A stretch of 64,000 bases of DNA, from positions 62,001 through 126,000 of the forward strand of contig CANMPD010000005.1 in the NCBI GenBank assembly GCA_947499635.1, read 5' to 3'. Positions 45,148 through 54,540 of the stretch are shown here, piece after piece. This stretch comes from an uncultured Paracoccaceae bacterium. GTDB taxonomy: Bacteria; Pseudomonadota; Alphaproteobacteria; Rhodobacterales; Rhodobacteraceae. A model generated the notes under the pieces. That model saw only the letters and a program-made list of their open reading frames with translations, made no database searches and had not been told where the DNA came from. Position 1 is the stretch's first letter; every line of letters begins with the position of its first letter. The position numbers and the translations under genes were made by a program.

Positions 45148-45594
45148 TCATTCAGAAATCGCCGCATTGGTGAGTTTGTTCAACGCGCCGGTCATCATCT
45201 GAAATGACTTCATATCTGGCGAAACACCAAAGCTTTTGGCCAAGGATGCAGGATCATGATAGGCGACAACCGTTTCACCTGCGCCATTTTCAAACACAAC
45301 GACACGAATAGGTAGATCCAAACCAGCCGCAGGGTTTTCGGCGAAAATTGGCGATCCGATATTTGGATTGCCAAAAATCAAAACCTGATTGGGGGCAAGA
45401 TCAATACCCACCGTACCTGCCGCCTGAGCATGATCAACACGCGCAGCAATATGAGCCCCCGCGCCCTCTACAGCGACAGCCAGCTTATCCATCGTAGCTT
45501 GAACAGAATGTGGGCTTTTTTTCTCAATAAGGTCAGCCGCATAGGCTGCGTTCGTCATCAATATAGCTGCAGCAGTCGCAAAAAAGGTTTTCAT
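45148..45594 (-). CDS. Secreted DUF302 protein
   Basis: A 148-residue protein with a Sec signal peptide (residues 1-19, cleavage after AYA) and a DUF302 domain (GAHIAARVDHAQAAGTVGIDLAPNQ is split by its core; VLIFGNPNIGSPIF follows). DUF302 proteins are small alpha/beta proteins of unknown role, often near periplasmic sulfur or redox genes. It precedes the rhodanese gene on the same strand by 114 bases. Confidence 0.82.
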   Translation of the reverse strand: MKTFFATAAAILMTNAAYAADLIEKKSPHSVQATMDKLAVAVEGAGAHIAARVDHAQAAGTVGIDLAPNQVLIFGNPNIGSPIFAENPAAGLDLPIRVVVFENGAGETVVAYHDPASLAKSFGVSPDMKSFQMMTGALNKLTNAAISE

Positions 45595-45751
45595 GATATT
45601 TCCTTTAACAAAGTGTCAAGTTTATGCCGACCGAACCCACAAAGCGATTAATCTATAGATTGGCTTATACTGGCTGACGATAGGACCAATATAAACAAAA
45701 GCCATCGATTTTAAACTCGCACGATTTCAATATTCCGTGCTGCGACGCAGA

Positions 45752-46801
45752 TCAGGCATCCAATGCGGCCAAACCAAGAGTTGCAAATCGATCCAAATCT
45801 GACCATTCCTGTTGCGTCAACGCGATACCATGTTCCAGCGATTGTGCCCTCGCGACAAAACGACGCTGCGACGGTAACCGTGCACCCTGCCCGACAATCG
45901 CCTCGATCAGTCGCTCTCCTTCAGCAATCGGATCACGCCCCGAACGGGCGGCAAAGACCTTAGGATCAAAGGCAACAATCAACGCCCCATGACGCGGCAG
46001 CAGTGCAGTGGTTCCAACAAAATCCAACGCCTCTCGGCTCATGAATTCACCAAGCATCGCCCCAGAAAGCAATTCAATCATTGTCGAGATGGCTGACCCT
46101 TTATGGGATCCAAATGGAAGCATCGCCCCCTCAAGCGCCGCAGCTGGATCAGTGGTCGGGTCTCCGTTTTGGTCAATTGCCCAGCCTTCAGGCAACGGCG
46201 TCCCTGCGCGGCGATGTAACTCCACTTCTCCCCGCGCCGCCACTGATGTCGCAAAATCAAAAACATAAGGGGTATCACCCACTCGCGGCCAGCCAAATGC
46301 AAAGGGGTTTGTCCCCAACAAGGGCTCTTGCCCCCCTGAAGGCGCAACCGTTGCATAGCTTGGACACATCGAGATCGACGCAAGCCCCTGCCCGGCCAAG
46401 CGTTCCACCTCGTACCACAACGCAGAAAAATGCAGGCAATCGCGGATAACCAATGCCGCAAGACCTGTTTCCCGCGTACGTTCAATCAATGCCTGTTCTG
46501 CCACCTCATATGCTGCATTTGCAAACCCACCGCCCGCATCAACTTCAATCACGGATGTTTTGGCATCAACCCCAGCGTCAACAAGATGCGGAACGGCATC
46601 CGGAACCACCGTACCAGCAGCCATTGCGCGCAAACATCCCTCGATCCGATAGACTCCATGCGATTTACAGGCATCTCGCTCGCCCGAGGCAATAACATGT
46701 GCAATTGCGGTCGCAGTCTGGGGCCGAAGTCCCGCATTTTCAAATATCTGCGCAACACGTGTGCACAGCGCTTCGAAACGGATGGTATTAAGTTCGCTCA
46801 T
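45752..46801 (-). CDS. Ldh family oxidoreductase (malate/L-lactate/ureidoglycolate dehydrogenase type)
   Basis: A 349-residue member of the malate/L-lactate dehydrogenase type 2 family, NAD(P)-dependent enzymes for 2-hydroxyacids, ureidoglycolate or cyclic imino acids. Family marks are SHGVYRIEG near residue 51, GGGFAN near residue 90, FALGTNPFAF-like TNPFAFGWPR near residue 165 and the FGSHKGSAISTMIELLSG loop near residue 228. The ATG at 46801 is taken because GGGAG lies five bases before it. It stands alone. Being near putA, a delta-1-pyrroline carboxylate or hydroxyproline-derived substrate is conceivable but only inferred. Confidence 0.82.
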   Translation of the reverse strand: MSELNTIRFEALCTRVAQIFENAGLRPQTATAIAHVIASGERDACKSHGVYRIEGCLRAMAAGTVVPDAVPHLVDAGVDAKTSVIEVDAGGGFANAAYEVAEQALIERTRETGLAALVIRDCLHFSALWYEVERLAGQGLASISMCPSYATVAPSGGQEPLLGTNPFAFGWPRVGDTPYVFDFATSVAARGEVELHRRAGTPLPEGWAIDQNGDPTTDPAAALEGAMLPFGSHKGSAISTMIELLSGAMLGEFMSREALDFVGTTALLPRHGALIVAFDPKVFAARSGRDPIAEGERLIEAIVGQGARLPSQRRFVARAQSLEHGIALTQQEWSDLDRFATLGLAALDA

Positions 46802-47088
46802 CATGGCTCCCATTTATCGAAATCAATATAGGCACAGACCCAAACACCCACGCGCCTTGGTCTGACGGCAACAAGTGCATGACGTTGAGACTTTATACGT
46901 AAACCCAAAACTTGACGGATCTAAAGCCATTCGAGCTCCCATCCAGTCATCACTTGCGCTTGTTCCGAGGCCTGCCTCATTCAAATATTTTTTCTTTTAT
47001 TACCAGTTTTTGCTTTTATGCATAAACACAGTCAGTCTCGCAAGGCCGCAATACGACACCTCAATCCAAACCTATCTTTGGCGTCGTA

Positions 47089-47562
47089 CTAGACAACCTC
47101 AAATAGCTCATCATCTTTTACCGACTGCATCGAAACATGCGTCGATGTGCTGCCAACATTTGGCATCGTCGAAATCGCCTGCCCCAGAACTTCGCGGAAT
47201 GTGCGCATATCCTTGGTACGTATCTTGATCAGATAATCAAAAGCCCCCGCGATCAGGTGGCATTGTTCCACTTCAGGGATGCCTTGCACCGCGACATTAA
47301 AAGCAGACAAAGCGGGCTCTGTGGTGTCGGTCAATTTGACTTCCACAAAAGCCACCTGTGCCATCTCCAGTTTGGCCGAATTCAAAATCGCCTTAAAGCC
47401 CAGAATGTAGCCCTCAGCCTGAAGACGCCTCAGCCGAACCTGACACGGGCTTTTGGACAAGCCAATGCGTTGCGCCAACTCAGTAACAGGCAAACGCCCT
47501 TCCTGACTTAGGACCTTAAGAATCTCGTGATCATAACGATCCAAATTCCCTTCTAAACTCAT
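47089..47562 (-). CDS. putR: Lrp/AsnC regulator, PutR type
   Basis: A 157-residue Lrp-family protein with an N-terminal helix-turn-helix (LPVTELAQRIGLSKSPCQVR, about residues 22-41) and an effector-binding RAM domain. It is divergent from putA with 131 bases between, the standard alphaproteobacterial arrangement in which PutR activates putA in response to proline. AGAGGTG precedes the ATG. It probably also controls itself. Confidence 0.9.
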   Translation of the reverse strand: MSLEGNLDRYDHEILKVLSQEGRLPVTELAQRIGLSKSPCQVRLRRLQAEGYILGFKAILNSAKLEMAQVAFVEVKLTDTTEPALSAFNVAVQGIPEVEQCHLIAGAFDYLIKIRTKDMRTFREVLGQAISTMPNVGSTSTHVSMQSVKDDELFEVV

Positions 47563-47629
47563 ATAACACCTCTATCAGGCTAACAATTACACTAAAAACA
47601 AATCAAATGACTTTCATAACCACAATAAT

Positions 47630-47644
47630 AAGGCAACATGCCTT
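47630..47644. promoter_or_regulatory. Candidate PutR operator
   Basis: AAGGCAACATGCCTT is a perfect 6-3-6 inverted repeat in the divergent putR-putA space, 50 bases before putA. The region is AT-rich, as Lrp-family sites usually are. Assignment to PutR is by position only. Confidence 0.45.
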
Positions 47645-47693
47645 TTGTATTTATCCTATCATATTGCAACACCGGCGCCAAAGGAGCACTGCA

Positions 47694-50600
47694 ATGGTCG
47701 ATCTAGAATCAATTCGCACAACCATCCGCGACACGCAGTTGCAAGACGAGGCAACGACCGTCGACCAGCTTATAAAAACAGCCGATATTCCTCCTGCTGA
47801 ACGGGCGATTATACGCAATCGAGCCATCGCACTGATCCAAGATATTCGCGCAGACGACAATCCTAGCTTGATGGAAGTTTTCCTCGCCGAATACGGTCTT
47901 TCCACCCGCGAGGGCATCGCTCTGATGTGCCTCGCCGAAGCCTTGCTACGTGTGCCGGACACCGACACGATTGATGCCCTGATCGAAGACAAAATCGCAC
48001 CTTCCGCTTGGGGACAGCATCTGGGTAATTCGTCCTCTTCGCTTGTGAATGCCTCGACTTGGGCTTTGATGCTAACGGGCAAGGTACTACAGGATGGAAA
48101 TGGTGTCGTCGCCACGCTCAAAGGCGTGGTCAAACGATTGGGTGAACCTGTCATCCGCGTCGCCATAGGGCGCGCCATGAAAGAAATGGGCAGCCAGTTT
48201 GTTCTGGGCCAAACCATCGACGAGGCCGTCAAACGCGGCAAAGCCAACGAAGATCAGGGCTACACCTATTCCTATGATATGCTTGGTGAGGCGGCGTTGA
48301 CCGCCAAGGATGCACAGGATTTCCTAAAGGCGTATCAAGACGCAATTTCAGCCTTGGCGAAAGAGTGCAAATCCAAAGATATCCGCGAAAACCCCGGCAT
48401 CTCGATTAAACTGTCGGCCCTGCATCCACGTTACGAAGTGGGCCAAAAAGACCGAGTCATGGCGGAACTCGTGCCATTGACTCTGCAACTTGCCCAGCAG
48501 GCAAAAAACGCTGGCATGGGGTTAAATATCGACGCCGAAGAGGCCGACAGGCTAGACCTGTCACTGGATGTGATTGATGCTGTTCTACGCGATCCTTCAT
48601 TGGATGGATGGGATGGCTTTGGTGTCGTGGTACAAGCCTACAGCAAACGCGCCTCCCATGTCTTGGACTGGCTGCACGAACTGGCCGTCGAACTGGATCG
48701 CAAAATCATGGTCCGACTGGTAAAAGGTGCTTATTGGGACAGCGAAATCAAACGGGCACAGGTCGAAGGGCTCGCAGGTTTCCCCGTCTTTACCCGCAAA
48801 GCTGCGACGGATGTATCCTATATCTGCTGCGCTCGAAAGCTGCTCAACATGAGCGACCGGATCTATCCACAATTCGCAACACATAACGCCCACACAGTGG
48901 CGGCCATTCTTGAAATGGCGGGAGCAGACAAAAAACGGTTTGAGTTCCAACGCCTTCATGGAATGGGCGAGGTTCTGCATGATCTGGTTATGAAAAACGA
49001 AAGCACACGGTGCAGAATATACGCGCCTGTCGGGTCTCATCGTGATCTTCTGGCTTATCTGGTGCGCCGATTGTTGGAAAACGGTGCGAACTCATCTTTC
49101 GTAAACCAGATCGTTGACGCGGATGTTGCACCCGAACTGATCGCGAAAGACCCGTTTGAAATCATCACGCCTCGCGGGCACGCAAACCCCGTTGTGCGTC
49201 CAGATGCACTTTATGGCACCGAACGGATGAACGCGCGAGGGTGGGACCTGCACGATACCCTCGATCTAGCCGAGATCGAAACAGCGCGAACACCTTTCAT
49301 GACAACAACTTGGGATGTCGGTCCCATGATTGCAGGCGAAGTGATCGGGGATACTACCATTGATGTCACCAACCCCGCCAATCCCAACGACAAATTGGGC
49401 GCTGTGCAACAGGCATGTGCTCAGGACATCGAAGTCGCGCTTGGGGCAGCACAGCCTTGGGATACCGACCCTAATTCTCGTGCAGATACCCTCTCTAAAG
49501 CCGCTGATCTCTATGAGCAAAACTTCGGAGAAATCTTCGCAGTCCTCACCCGCGAGGCGGGAAAGACGGTCATGGATGCTATTGCGGAACTACGTGAAGC
49601 GGTTGATTTTCTGCGATATTACGCCGCGCGCGCCAAAGAACTGCATCGTCCTGCCTGCGGTATCATTACCTGTATCTCGCCTTGGAACTTCCCGCTTGCG
49701 ATCTTTACGGGACAAATCGGGGCCGCACTGGCAGCGGGCAACGGCGTTCTTGCAAAACCTGCCGAACCTACCGCGATCATAGCAACGATCGGCGTACGAT
49801 TATTACACGAGGCAGGCGTACCCGCAGCCTGCCTACAATTGACACCGGGCAAAGGGTCCTCGGTCGGCGCAAAGCTGACGTCTGACCCTCGGATCGCTGG
49901 CCTATGCTTTACCGGCTCGACCTTGACGGCCCAAACAATCAACAAAGCCATGAGCCATGCCCTTGAACCCAGCGCCCCTCTGATTGCTGAAACAGGGGGC
50001 CTGAACGCGATGATCGTCGATTCCACCGCATTGCCCGAACAGGCGATCAAGGACATCGTCGCCTCTGCTTTTCAATCTGCCGGACAACGTTGTTCAGCCC
50101 TGCGATTGCTCTATGTCCAAGAGGACATCGCCGAAAGCTTCCTCGAGATGCTGTACGGCGCTGTGGACGAGCAGGTTCTGGGCAACCCTTGGGACCTGCG
50201 CACTGACATCGGTCCAATCATCAACGACACCGCCCGGCTGTCGATCTTGAAATACATCGAAGACGCAGCCGCCCAAGGACGTGTGTTAAAGCAGCTGACC
50301 GCACCCACGCAGGGCACATTTGTGCCGCCAACAGTCCTGCGTGTGTCCGGGATCGAAGACTTGGAAAAAGAAGTATTTGGCCCCGTTCTGCACGTAGCGA
50401 CATTCAAACCCGCAGATCTGGACGGTATCGTCGATGCAATAAATGCCACCGGCTATGGCTTGACCTTTGGCATGCACTCCCGGATTGATGACCGGATCGA
50501 ACAGGTTACGTCACGCTTGAATGTCGGCAATATCTACATCAACCGCAATCAGATCGGGGCAATTGTGGGGTCTCAACCCTTTGGCGGCGAAGGCCTCTCG

Positions 50601-51179
50601 GGAACCGGTCCCAAAGCTGGCGGGCCAATGTATGTAAAACGCTTCACCAAGCGCGGCTCAGTTGAAGTGCCTTCGCCCGAAGGTAATCTGGCATCGGCGC
50701 AAGACATTCAAAACGCCATTGACGCAACCCCAGCCCCGGCACGTCTGGCCCTTAGCCAAAGTCAACTTCCCGGACCCACCGGTGAATTCAATCTTCTGTC
50801 CACATACGGGCGCGGCAAGGTTCTTTGCCTTGGACCAACCCTTGATGCGGCTCATCGGCAGGCGGCAATCGTTCGGGCGCATGGCAGCTGCCCGGTGATC
50901 ATCGCCCCAGGCGTCTCGGACGCCACGGGTGAAAATGCCGTCAACGGCCAGATCGATCCTGCAACATTAGAGACCTTAACCGGTTTTGATACAGTGGTCT
51001 TCTGGGCTGCCAAACCACAATTACGGGCTGCACGCCGCGCATTAGCCGCGCGCCAAGGAGCATTGGTGCCCTTAATAACAAGTGAGGATTTCGGTGATAA
51101 CTGCCTCATCGAGCGCCACATTTGTGTCGACACCACCGCAGCCGGTGGGAATGCCAACCTGCTTGCTCAGGTCGACTAA
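47694..51179 (+). CDS. putA: Bifunctional proline dehydrogenase/P5C dehydrogenase
   Basis: An 1161-residue PutA that oxidises proline to glutamate. The proline dehydrogenase barrel covers about residues 150-450 (RLVKGAYWDSEIKRAQ is typical) and the aldehyde dehydrogenase domain about 540-1000, with the ETGG glutamate near 768 and catalytic Cys800 in GQRCSALR. A C-terminal domain of roughly 150 residues follows, as in longer PutA types. It has no N-terminal ribbon-helix-helix, so it is not self-regulating; PutR does that. The ATG at 47694 follows AAGGAG; an earlier in-frame start has no such site. Confidence 0.96.
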   Translation: MVDLESIRTTIRDTQLQDEATTVDQLIKTADIPPAERAIIRNRAIALIQDIRADDNPSLMEVFLAEYGLSTREGIALMCLAEALLRVPDTDTIDALIEDKIAPSAWGQHLGNSSSSLVNASTWALMLTGKVLQDGNGVVATLKGVVKRLGEPVIRVAIGRAMKEMGSQFVLGQTIDEAVKRGKANEDQGYTYSYDMLGEAALTAKDAQDFLKAYQDAISALAKECKSKDIRENPGISIKLSALHPRYEVGQKDRVMAELVPLTLQLAQQAKNAGMGLNIDAEEADRLDLSLDVIDAVLRDPSLDGWDGFGVVVQAYSKRASHVLDWLHELAVELDRKIMVRLVKGAYWDSEIKRAQVEGLAGFPVFTRKAATDVSYICCARKLLNMSDRIYPQFATHNAHTVAAILEMAGADKKRFEFQRLHGMGEVLHDLVMKNESTRCRIYAPVGSHRDLLAYLVRRLLENGANSSFVNQIVDADVAPELIAKDPFEIITPRGHANPVVRPDALYGTERMNARGWDLHDTLDLAEIETARTPFMTTTWDVGPMIAGEVIGDTTIDVTNPANPNDKLGAVQQACAQDIEVALGAAQPWDTDPNSRADTLSKAADLYEQNFGEIFAVLTREAGKTVMDAIAELREAVDFLRYYAARAKELHRPACGIITCISPWNFPLAIFTGQIGAALAAGNGVLAKPAEPTAIIATIGVRLLHEAGVPAACLQLTPGKGSSVGAKLTSDPRIAGLCFTGSTLTAQTINKAMSHALEPSAPLIAETGGLNAMIVDSTALPEQAIKDIVASAFQSAGQRCSALRLLYVQEDIAESFLEMLYGAVDEQVLGNPWDLRTDIGPIINDTARLSILKYIEDAAAQGRVLKQLTAPTQGTFVPPTVLRVSGIEDLEKEVFGPVLHVATFKPADLDGIVDAINATGYGLTFGMHSRIDDRIEQVTSRLNVGNIYINRNQIGAIVGSQPFGGEGLSGTGPKAGGPMYVKRFTKRGSVEVPSPEGNLASAQDIQNAIDATPAPARLALSQSQLPGPTGEFNLLSTYGRGKVLCLGPTLDAAHRQAAIVRAHGSCPVIIAPGVSDATGENAVNGQIDPATLETLTGFDTVVFWAAKPQLRAARRALAARQGALVPLITSEDFGDNCLIERHICVDTTAAGGNANLLAQVD

Positions 51180-51216
51180 AACAACTCGCAATCATTGTGA
51201 GTGATATTCAAAACAA

Positions 51217-51243
51217 CACCCCGCCCGCAATGCGGACGGGGTG
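51217..51243. terminator. Hairpin terminator between putA and the hydrolase gene
   Basis: CACCCCGCCCGC (51217-51228) pairs with GCGGACGGGGTG (51232-51243) with one mismatch and a three-base loop. On the minus strand it is followed by a T-rich stretch (TTGTTTTG), so it fits a terminator for the hydrolase gene and may also stop putA transcripts. Confidence 0.7.
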
Positions 51244-51275
51244 CAAACAAGACCACAGATCGTTACACTGCGAAT

Positions 51276-52244
51276 TTACGCAGAGAACTCCCAAGGTGCC
51301 GCAACAAAGCCATAAGCTTGACCCTTACGGATCACCTTACCCAAACCCGGAAATTCGAGATGCGCGCCAGTGACCAGCATTTTGTCGGCCGAGGCCCGAT
51401 CAAGCATTTTCTTGCGCGTTTCAACAGTCAAAGTTGGATCTGTATCAAACACCAAAGTCCAATCAGGCAAGGCAAATTGCAGACCCGTGAGGTGAATAAC
51501 GTCCCCCCACAACAGCAAAGATGCCGAACCGCCATCCAGCATATAACCAGTATGACCGGGCGTGTGACCGGGCAGAGGCAGCGAAGTAATCCCCGGTGCA
51601 ACTTCGACTTCGCCGTCAAATTTCTTCAAACGGTTAGCGTAAGGTGCGGTAGTGCTACGCGCCATTTCAAAAAACGGACGGTTGGCCTCTGGGACAGATG
51701 CCATGATAGCATCATCATACCAGAAACTATGCTCGGTTGTTGAAACAACCAGCTCGGCGTTTGGAAACACTGCTTGACCGTCTGCGTTAACAAGACCGCC
51801 CGCGTGATCAGGATGCATATGAGTGAGCAAGATGGTTGAGATCTGCTCGGGCGTCACACCTGTTGCTGCTAGGGATGCCGCCAGATTACCAAGGCTTGGA
51901 CCAAACAAGCTGGCTGCCCCAGCGTCTAATAAGGTGTATTTTCCAGCTTTTTCAATAAGGTATCCGCTAACTGGAATTGGCATGCCCTGTGGGCCAAACT
52001 GAAACAATGTGTCTTCCAGCGTTGCATCGGCTTGGGCCTGATCGAATGGGGAAATGATCTCGGACGCAATCGGGATGTGACCATCCAGCAGCGCGGTTAC
52101 TTTTGCATCCCCAATACTGACGGTGTGCGTGGTGCCGATTTTCGCCGGCGCCGCTTGCGCATGTGCAACTTGCGTCAGGCCGCTGGCCATGACAACCGGT
52201 GCCGCAAGAGACGCACCCAAAATCTGTCTGCGATTGATCGCCAT
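51276..52244 (-). CDS. Tat-exported metallo-beta-lactamase-fold hydrolase
   Basis: A 322-residue MBL-fold protein with a twin-arginine signal (NRRQILGAS, residues 3-11; cleavage near residue 29). The metal motif THMHPDHAGG (HxHxDH) lies near residue 142, a later ligand histidine in LPLPGHTPGHTGY near residue 226, and a last one in GAHLEF. The layout is that of lactonase-like hydrolases. GGAG lies eight bases before the ATG. It is divergent from a LysR regulator, which probably controls it. Substrate unknown; a lactone is a guess. Confidence 0.86.
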   Translation of the reverse strand: MAINRRQILGASLAAPVVMASGLTQVAHAQAAPAKIGTTHTVSIGDAKVTALLDGHIPIASEIISPFDQAQADATLEDTLFQFGPQGMPIPVSGYLIEKAGKYTLLDAGAASLFGPSLGNLAASLAATGVTPEQISTILLTHMHPDHAGGLVNADGQAVFPNAELVVSTTEHSFWYDDAIMASVPEANRPFFEMARSTTAPYANRLKKFDGEVEVAPGITSLPLPGHTPGHTGYMLDGGSASLLLWGDVIHLTGLQFALPDWTLVFDTDPTLTVETRKKMLDRASADKMLVTGAHLEFPGLGKVIRKGQAYGFVAAPWEFSA

Positions 52245-52369
52245 CTATATATCTCCAAAAACTGTGCGGTTCTCTTTCCGCTACTCTTTGCAAACTAGGG
52301 GCTGGTAATTTGACCCACTAGCCCCATATCCCTACTACCCCCTATTAGAACTGCTTATAGGTCGCCTAC

Positions 52370-53305
52370 ATGGATCGTCTCGGACTGCTCAAAACCCTTG
52401 TTACCGCCCTTGACGAGGGCAGCCTTAGTCGCGCGGCGCAGCGACAAGGGATCACCCAATCTGCGGTCAGCCAACAAATCCGCCAACTCGAGCAGAGCTT
52501 GGGCCACCAATTATTGCTGCGCACCGCATCCGGCGTGCGTGCCACACATGCAGGTGCCACCACGGCCCAACATGCCCGCCAGCTTTTACTGGCCTATGAC
52601 GCGCTAGAACGTGATTTGGACAATGTGTCAGACAGGCTCTCTGGTCGCTACAGCATAAGCGTTGGGACCATTCTAGGCCGGACCGTCTTTGGGCCGCTTT
52701 TGCTGGACATGAGTCAGAAATTCCCTGACCTTGATATATCGATGGGAATCGACGACCGCTATGTGGATGTAATGCGCGAAGGGTATGATCTCGCGATCCG
52801 CGCAGGCCATCTGGGGAACAAAGGCGGTTATGGGCGCAAGATTGCGCAACTCGACACTGTGCTGGTCGCAACACCAGATTATCTGAACACGCACGGGCGT
52901 CCGGACACGCTTAACGACTTGATGCGGCTTAAGTTCATTCGTTACAATTTAGAAACCACAGGCAATACAATTCGCGCCAAGACCCAAGGGGTCTGGGTTG
53001 ACACGCCCGTTACCCTTGGCTTTGCTGCAAGCGACCCACAGGTGGTGATGCAGGCATTGGAAAACGGTGTTGGCTTCGCCAAAGCTGTACGTTTCTTGGT
53101 CGAGGATAAACTGGCTGATGGTTCATTGGAACAGATCCTGCCAAACATCGAACTGGAACAAAAAGATATCTTTGCTGTCTACCCATCTCAGAACGGTCTG
53201 GACAAATGCCAAAACGCCATCATCGACGGCTTCCTTGATATCGTTCTGAAACGCCGTGATACGATTGAGCGAACCAAAGACCATTTACGGCTCGCTCTTG
53301 CCTAA
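52370..53305 (+). CDS. LysR family regulator
   Basis: A 311-residue LysR-type protein. The helix-turn-helix covers about residues 3-60 (LVTALDEGSLSRAAQRQGITQSAVSQQIRQLEQ shows the usual pattern in its core SRAAQRQGITQSAVSQQI), and the substrate-binding domain follows from about residue 92. It is divergent from the MBL-fold hydrolase gene across 125 bases, the standard layout for a LysR regulator and its target. Confidence 0.9.
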   Translation: MDRLGLLKTLVTALDEGSLSRAAQRQGITQSAVSQQIRQLEQSLGHQLLLRTASGVRATHAGATTAQHARQLLLAYDALERDLDNVSDRLSGRYSISVGTILGRTVFGPLLLDMSQKFPDLDISMGIDDRYVDVMREGYDLAIRAGHLGNKGGYGRKIAQLDTVLVATPDYLNTHGRPDTLNDLMRLKFIRYNLETTGNTIRAKTQGVWVDTPVTLGFAASDPQVVMQALENGVGFAKAVRFLVEDKLADGSLEQILPNIELEQKDIFAVYPSQNGLDKCQNAIIDGFLDIVLKRRDTIERTKDHLRLALA

Positions 53306-53323
53306 AATGGGGCTGGTGCTTGC

Positions 53324-54445
53324 CTATGTCGACCCTTGGGTCAAACAGCCCTCAGAGATTAAATCCAAGATACGATAGTCATCTGCAAGCGCAAGTATGT
53401 CAGCCGCAGCCATACCAGAGGCAAGGCCCAGCGGTGGTAAGCCCATCACCGAGCGGGGAATATCCGTCACCATAGGAATAGCCTCAGCCAGCGACAGTCC
53501 CACATGCTCCACAAGGTTGCGCAAACTTTGCCGCAGATCAATATGTGCCCCCGCAAGCGCCCCTTCGTCATTAATCAAGGCACCGTCTTTGACATAAATG
53601 TCCTGACCATAAAGCCTAAAGTGATCAGGCCCGCCAACAGTGGCCATGGCGTCAGATACAGCAAACATCAAACCAGACCGTGGCCGCGCCCGCAAAACGA
53701 TACGTACCATATCCCAGCTAACATGCAGCCCATCCACGATAATACCCGCCGGGATCTGTGATGTCAGTGCCGTCCCCAAAAGACCCGGCGCACGCGATGT
53801 CATCGGTGGCATCGCGTTATAAAGATGTGTGAAACAGCCCAGCCCTTGCGTAATCGCTGCTTTGGTTTGCGTGGCCGTTGCCGCAGAATGTCCCGCAGAG
53901 ACAATCGCGCCGCAGCCCACAAGCTCTGCCATCAGATCCGCATCCGCCAACTCTGGTGCAAGCGTCACCATAACCGCAAGCCCTTTGGCCCGCAGATGGC
54001 AAACCAAATCAACGGTCCGCCTGTCCAAGGGTCGAATATACTCTGCCTTATGAGTACCACGCCGCTCGATCGCGATATGCGGCCCCTCGATATGCAAGCC
54101 CCCCATCCCCGGAGCACCCAAAAGATCAAGCGCGGCCAGAGACGCCGCTTCGATGACCTCATGTGTGTCAGTGATCACCGTAGGCAGGATGGTCCCGGTC
54201 CCTTTCATCCGGTGCGCCTTGATAACGCGCATAATCCCACTCGGCGTAGGGTCGCTGTTGATCATGGTCCCGCCGCCACCGTTGACCTGAAGATCCGTTA
54301 AATACGGCAAAGCCAATGCCACGGTATGATCTGGCGTGGCCCCAGTTAAAGGCGCGATATCTTGCACAACGCCATCCACAATCGTCAGCCCTATGTTGGA
54401 CTGCAATGTGTGATCTAGCCAGATTTTCTGTGCTGCAATCAGCAT
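53324..54445 (-). CDS. nagA: N-acetylglucosamine-6-phosphate deacetylase
   Basis: A 373-residue NagA, an amidohydrolase that removes acetate from GlcNAc-6-phosphate. Landmarks are LTDLQVNGGGG near residue 49, HIEGPHI near residue 118, the metal-binding GHSAAT and HLYNAMPP (about residues 193 and 213), and the catalytic VSDAMATVGG near residue 268. Its ATG overlaps the stop of a 33-codon frame that links it to nagK. No glucosamine-6-phosphate deaminase gene is seen in the window. Confidence 0.94.
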   Translation of the reverse strand: MLIAAQKIWLDHTLQSNIGLTIVDGVVQDIAPLTGATPDHTVALALPYLTDLQVNGGGGTMINSDPTPSGIMRVIKAHRMKGTGTILPTVITDTHEVIEAASLAALDLLGAPGMGGLHIEGPHIAIERRGTHKAEYIRPLDRRTVDLVCHLRAKGLAVMVTLAPELADADLMAELVGCGAIVSAGHSAATATQTKAAITQGLGCFTHLYNAMPPMTSRAPGLLGTALTSQIPAGIIVDGLHVSWDMVRIVLRARPRSGLMFAVSDAMATVGGPDHFRLYGQDIYVKDGALINDEGALAGAHIDLRQSLRNLVEHVGLSLAEAIPMVTDIPRSVMGLPPLGLASGMAAADILALADDYRILDLISEGCLTQGST

Positions 54446-54540
54446 GACACTTGGGTCTCGTCATACACACACTGTGGTGTTTGAACACGGGCCCATATCT
54501 GCTGCGCCACAGGTAAAGGGTTTGCAAAACACTCTGTCAT
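54439..54540 (-). CDS. 33-codon frame bridging nagK and nagA
   Basis: The frame begins with an ATGA overlap on the nagK stop (ATG at 54540) and ends with a TGA (54441-54439) that overlaps the nagA start by seven bases, so it fits exactly between the two genes. The predicted peptide starts MTECFANPLPVAQQIWAR. I do not recognise it. In related clusters a SIS-domain deaminase gene often stands here, so this may be a remnant left by an in-frame deletion, or a small coupling peptide. Confidence 0.4.
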   Translation of the reverse strand: MTECFANPLPVAQQIWARVQTPQCVYDETQVSC

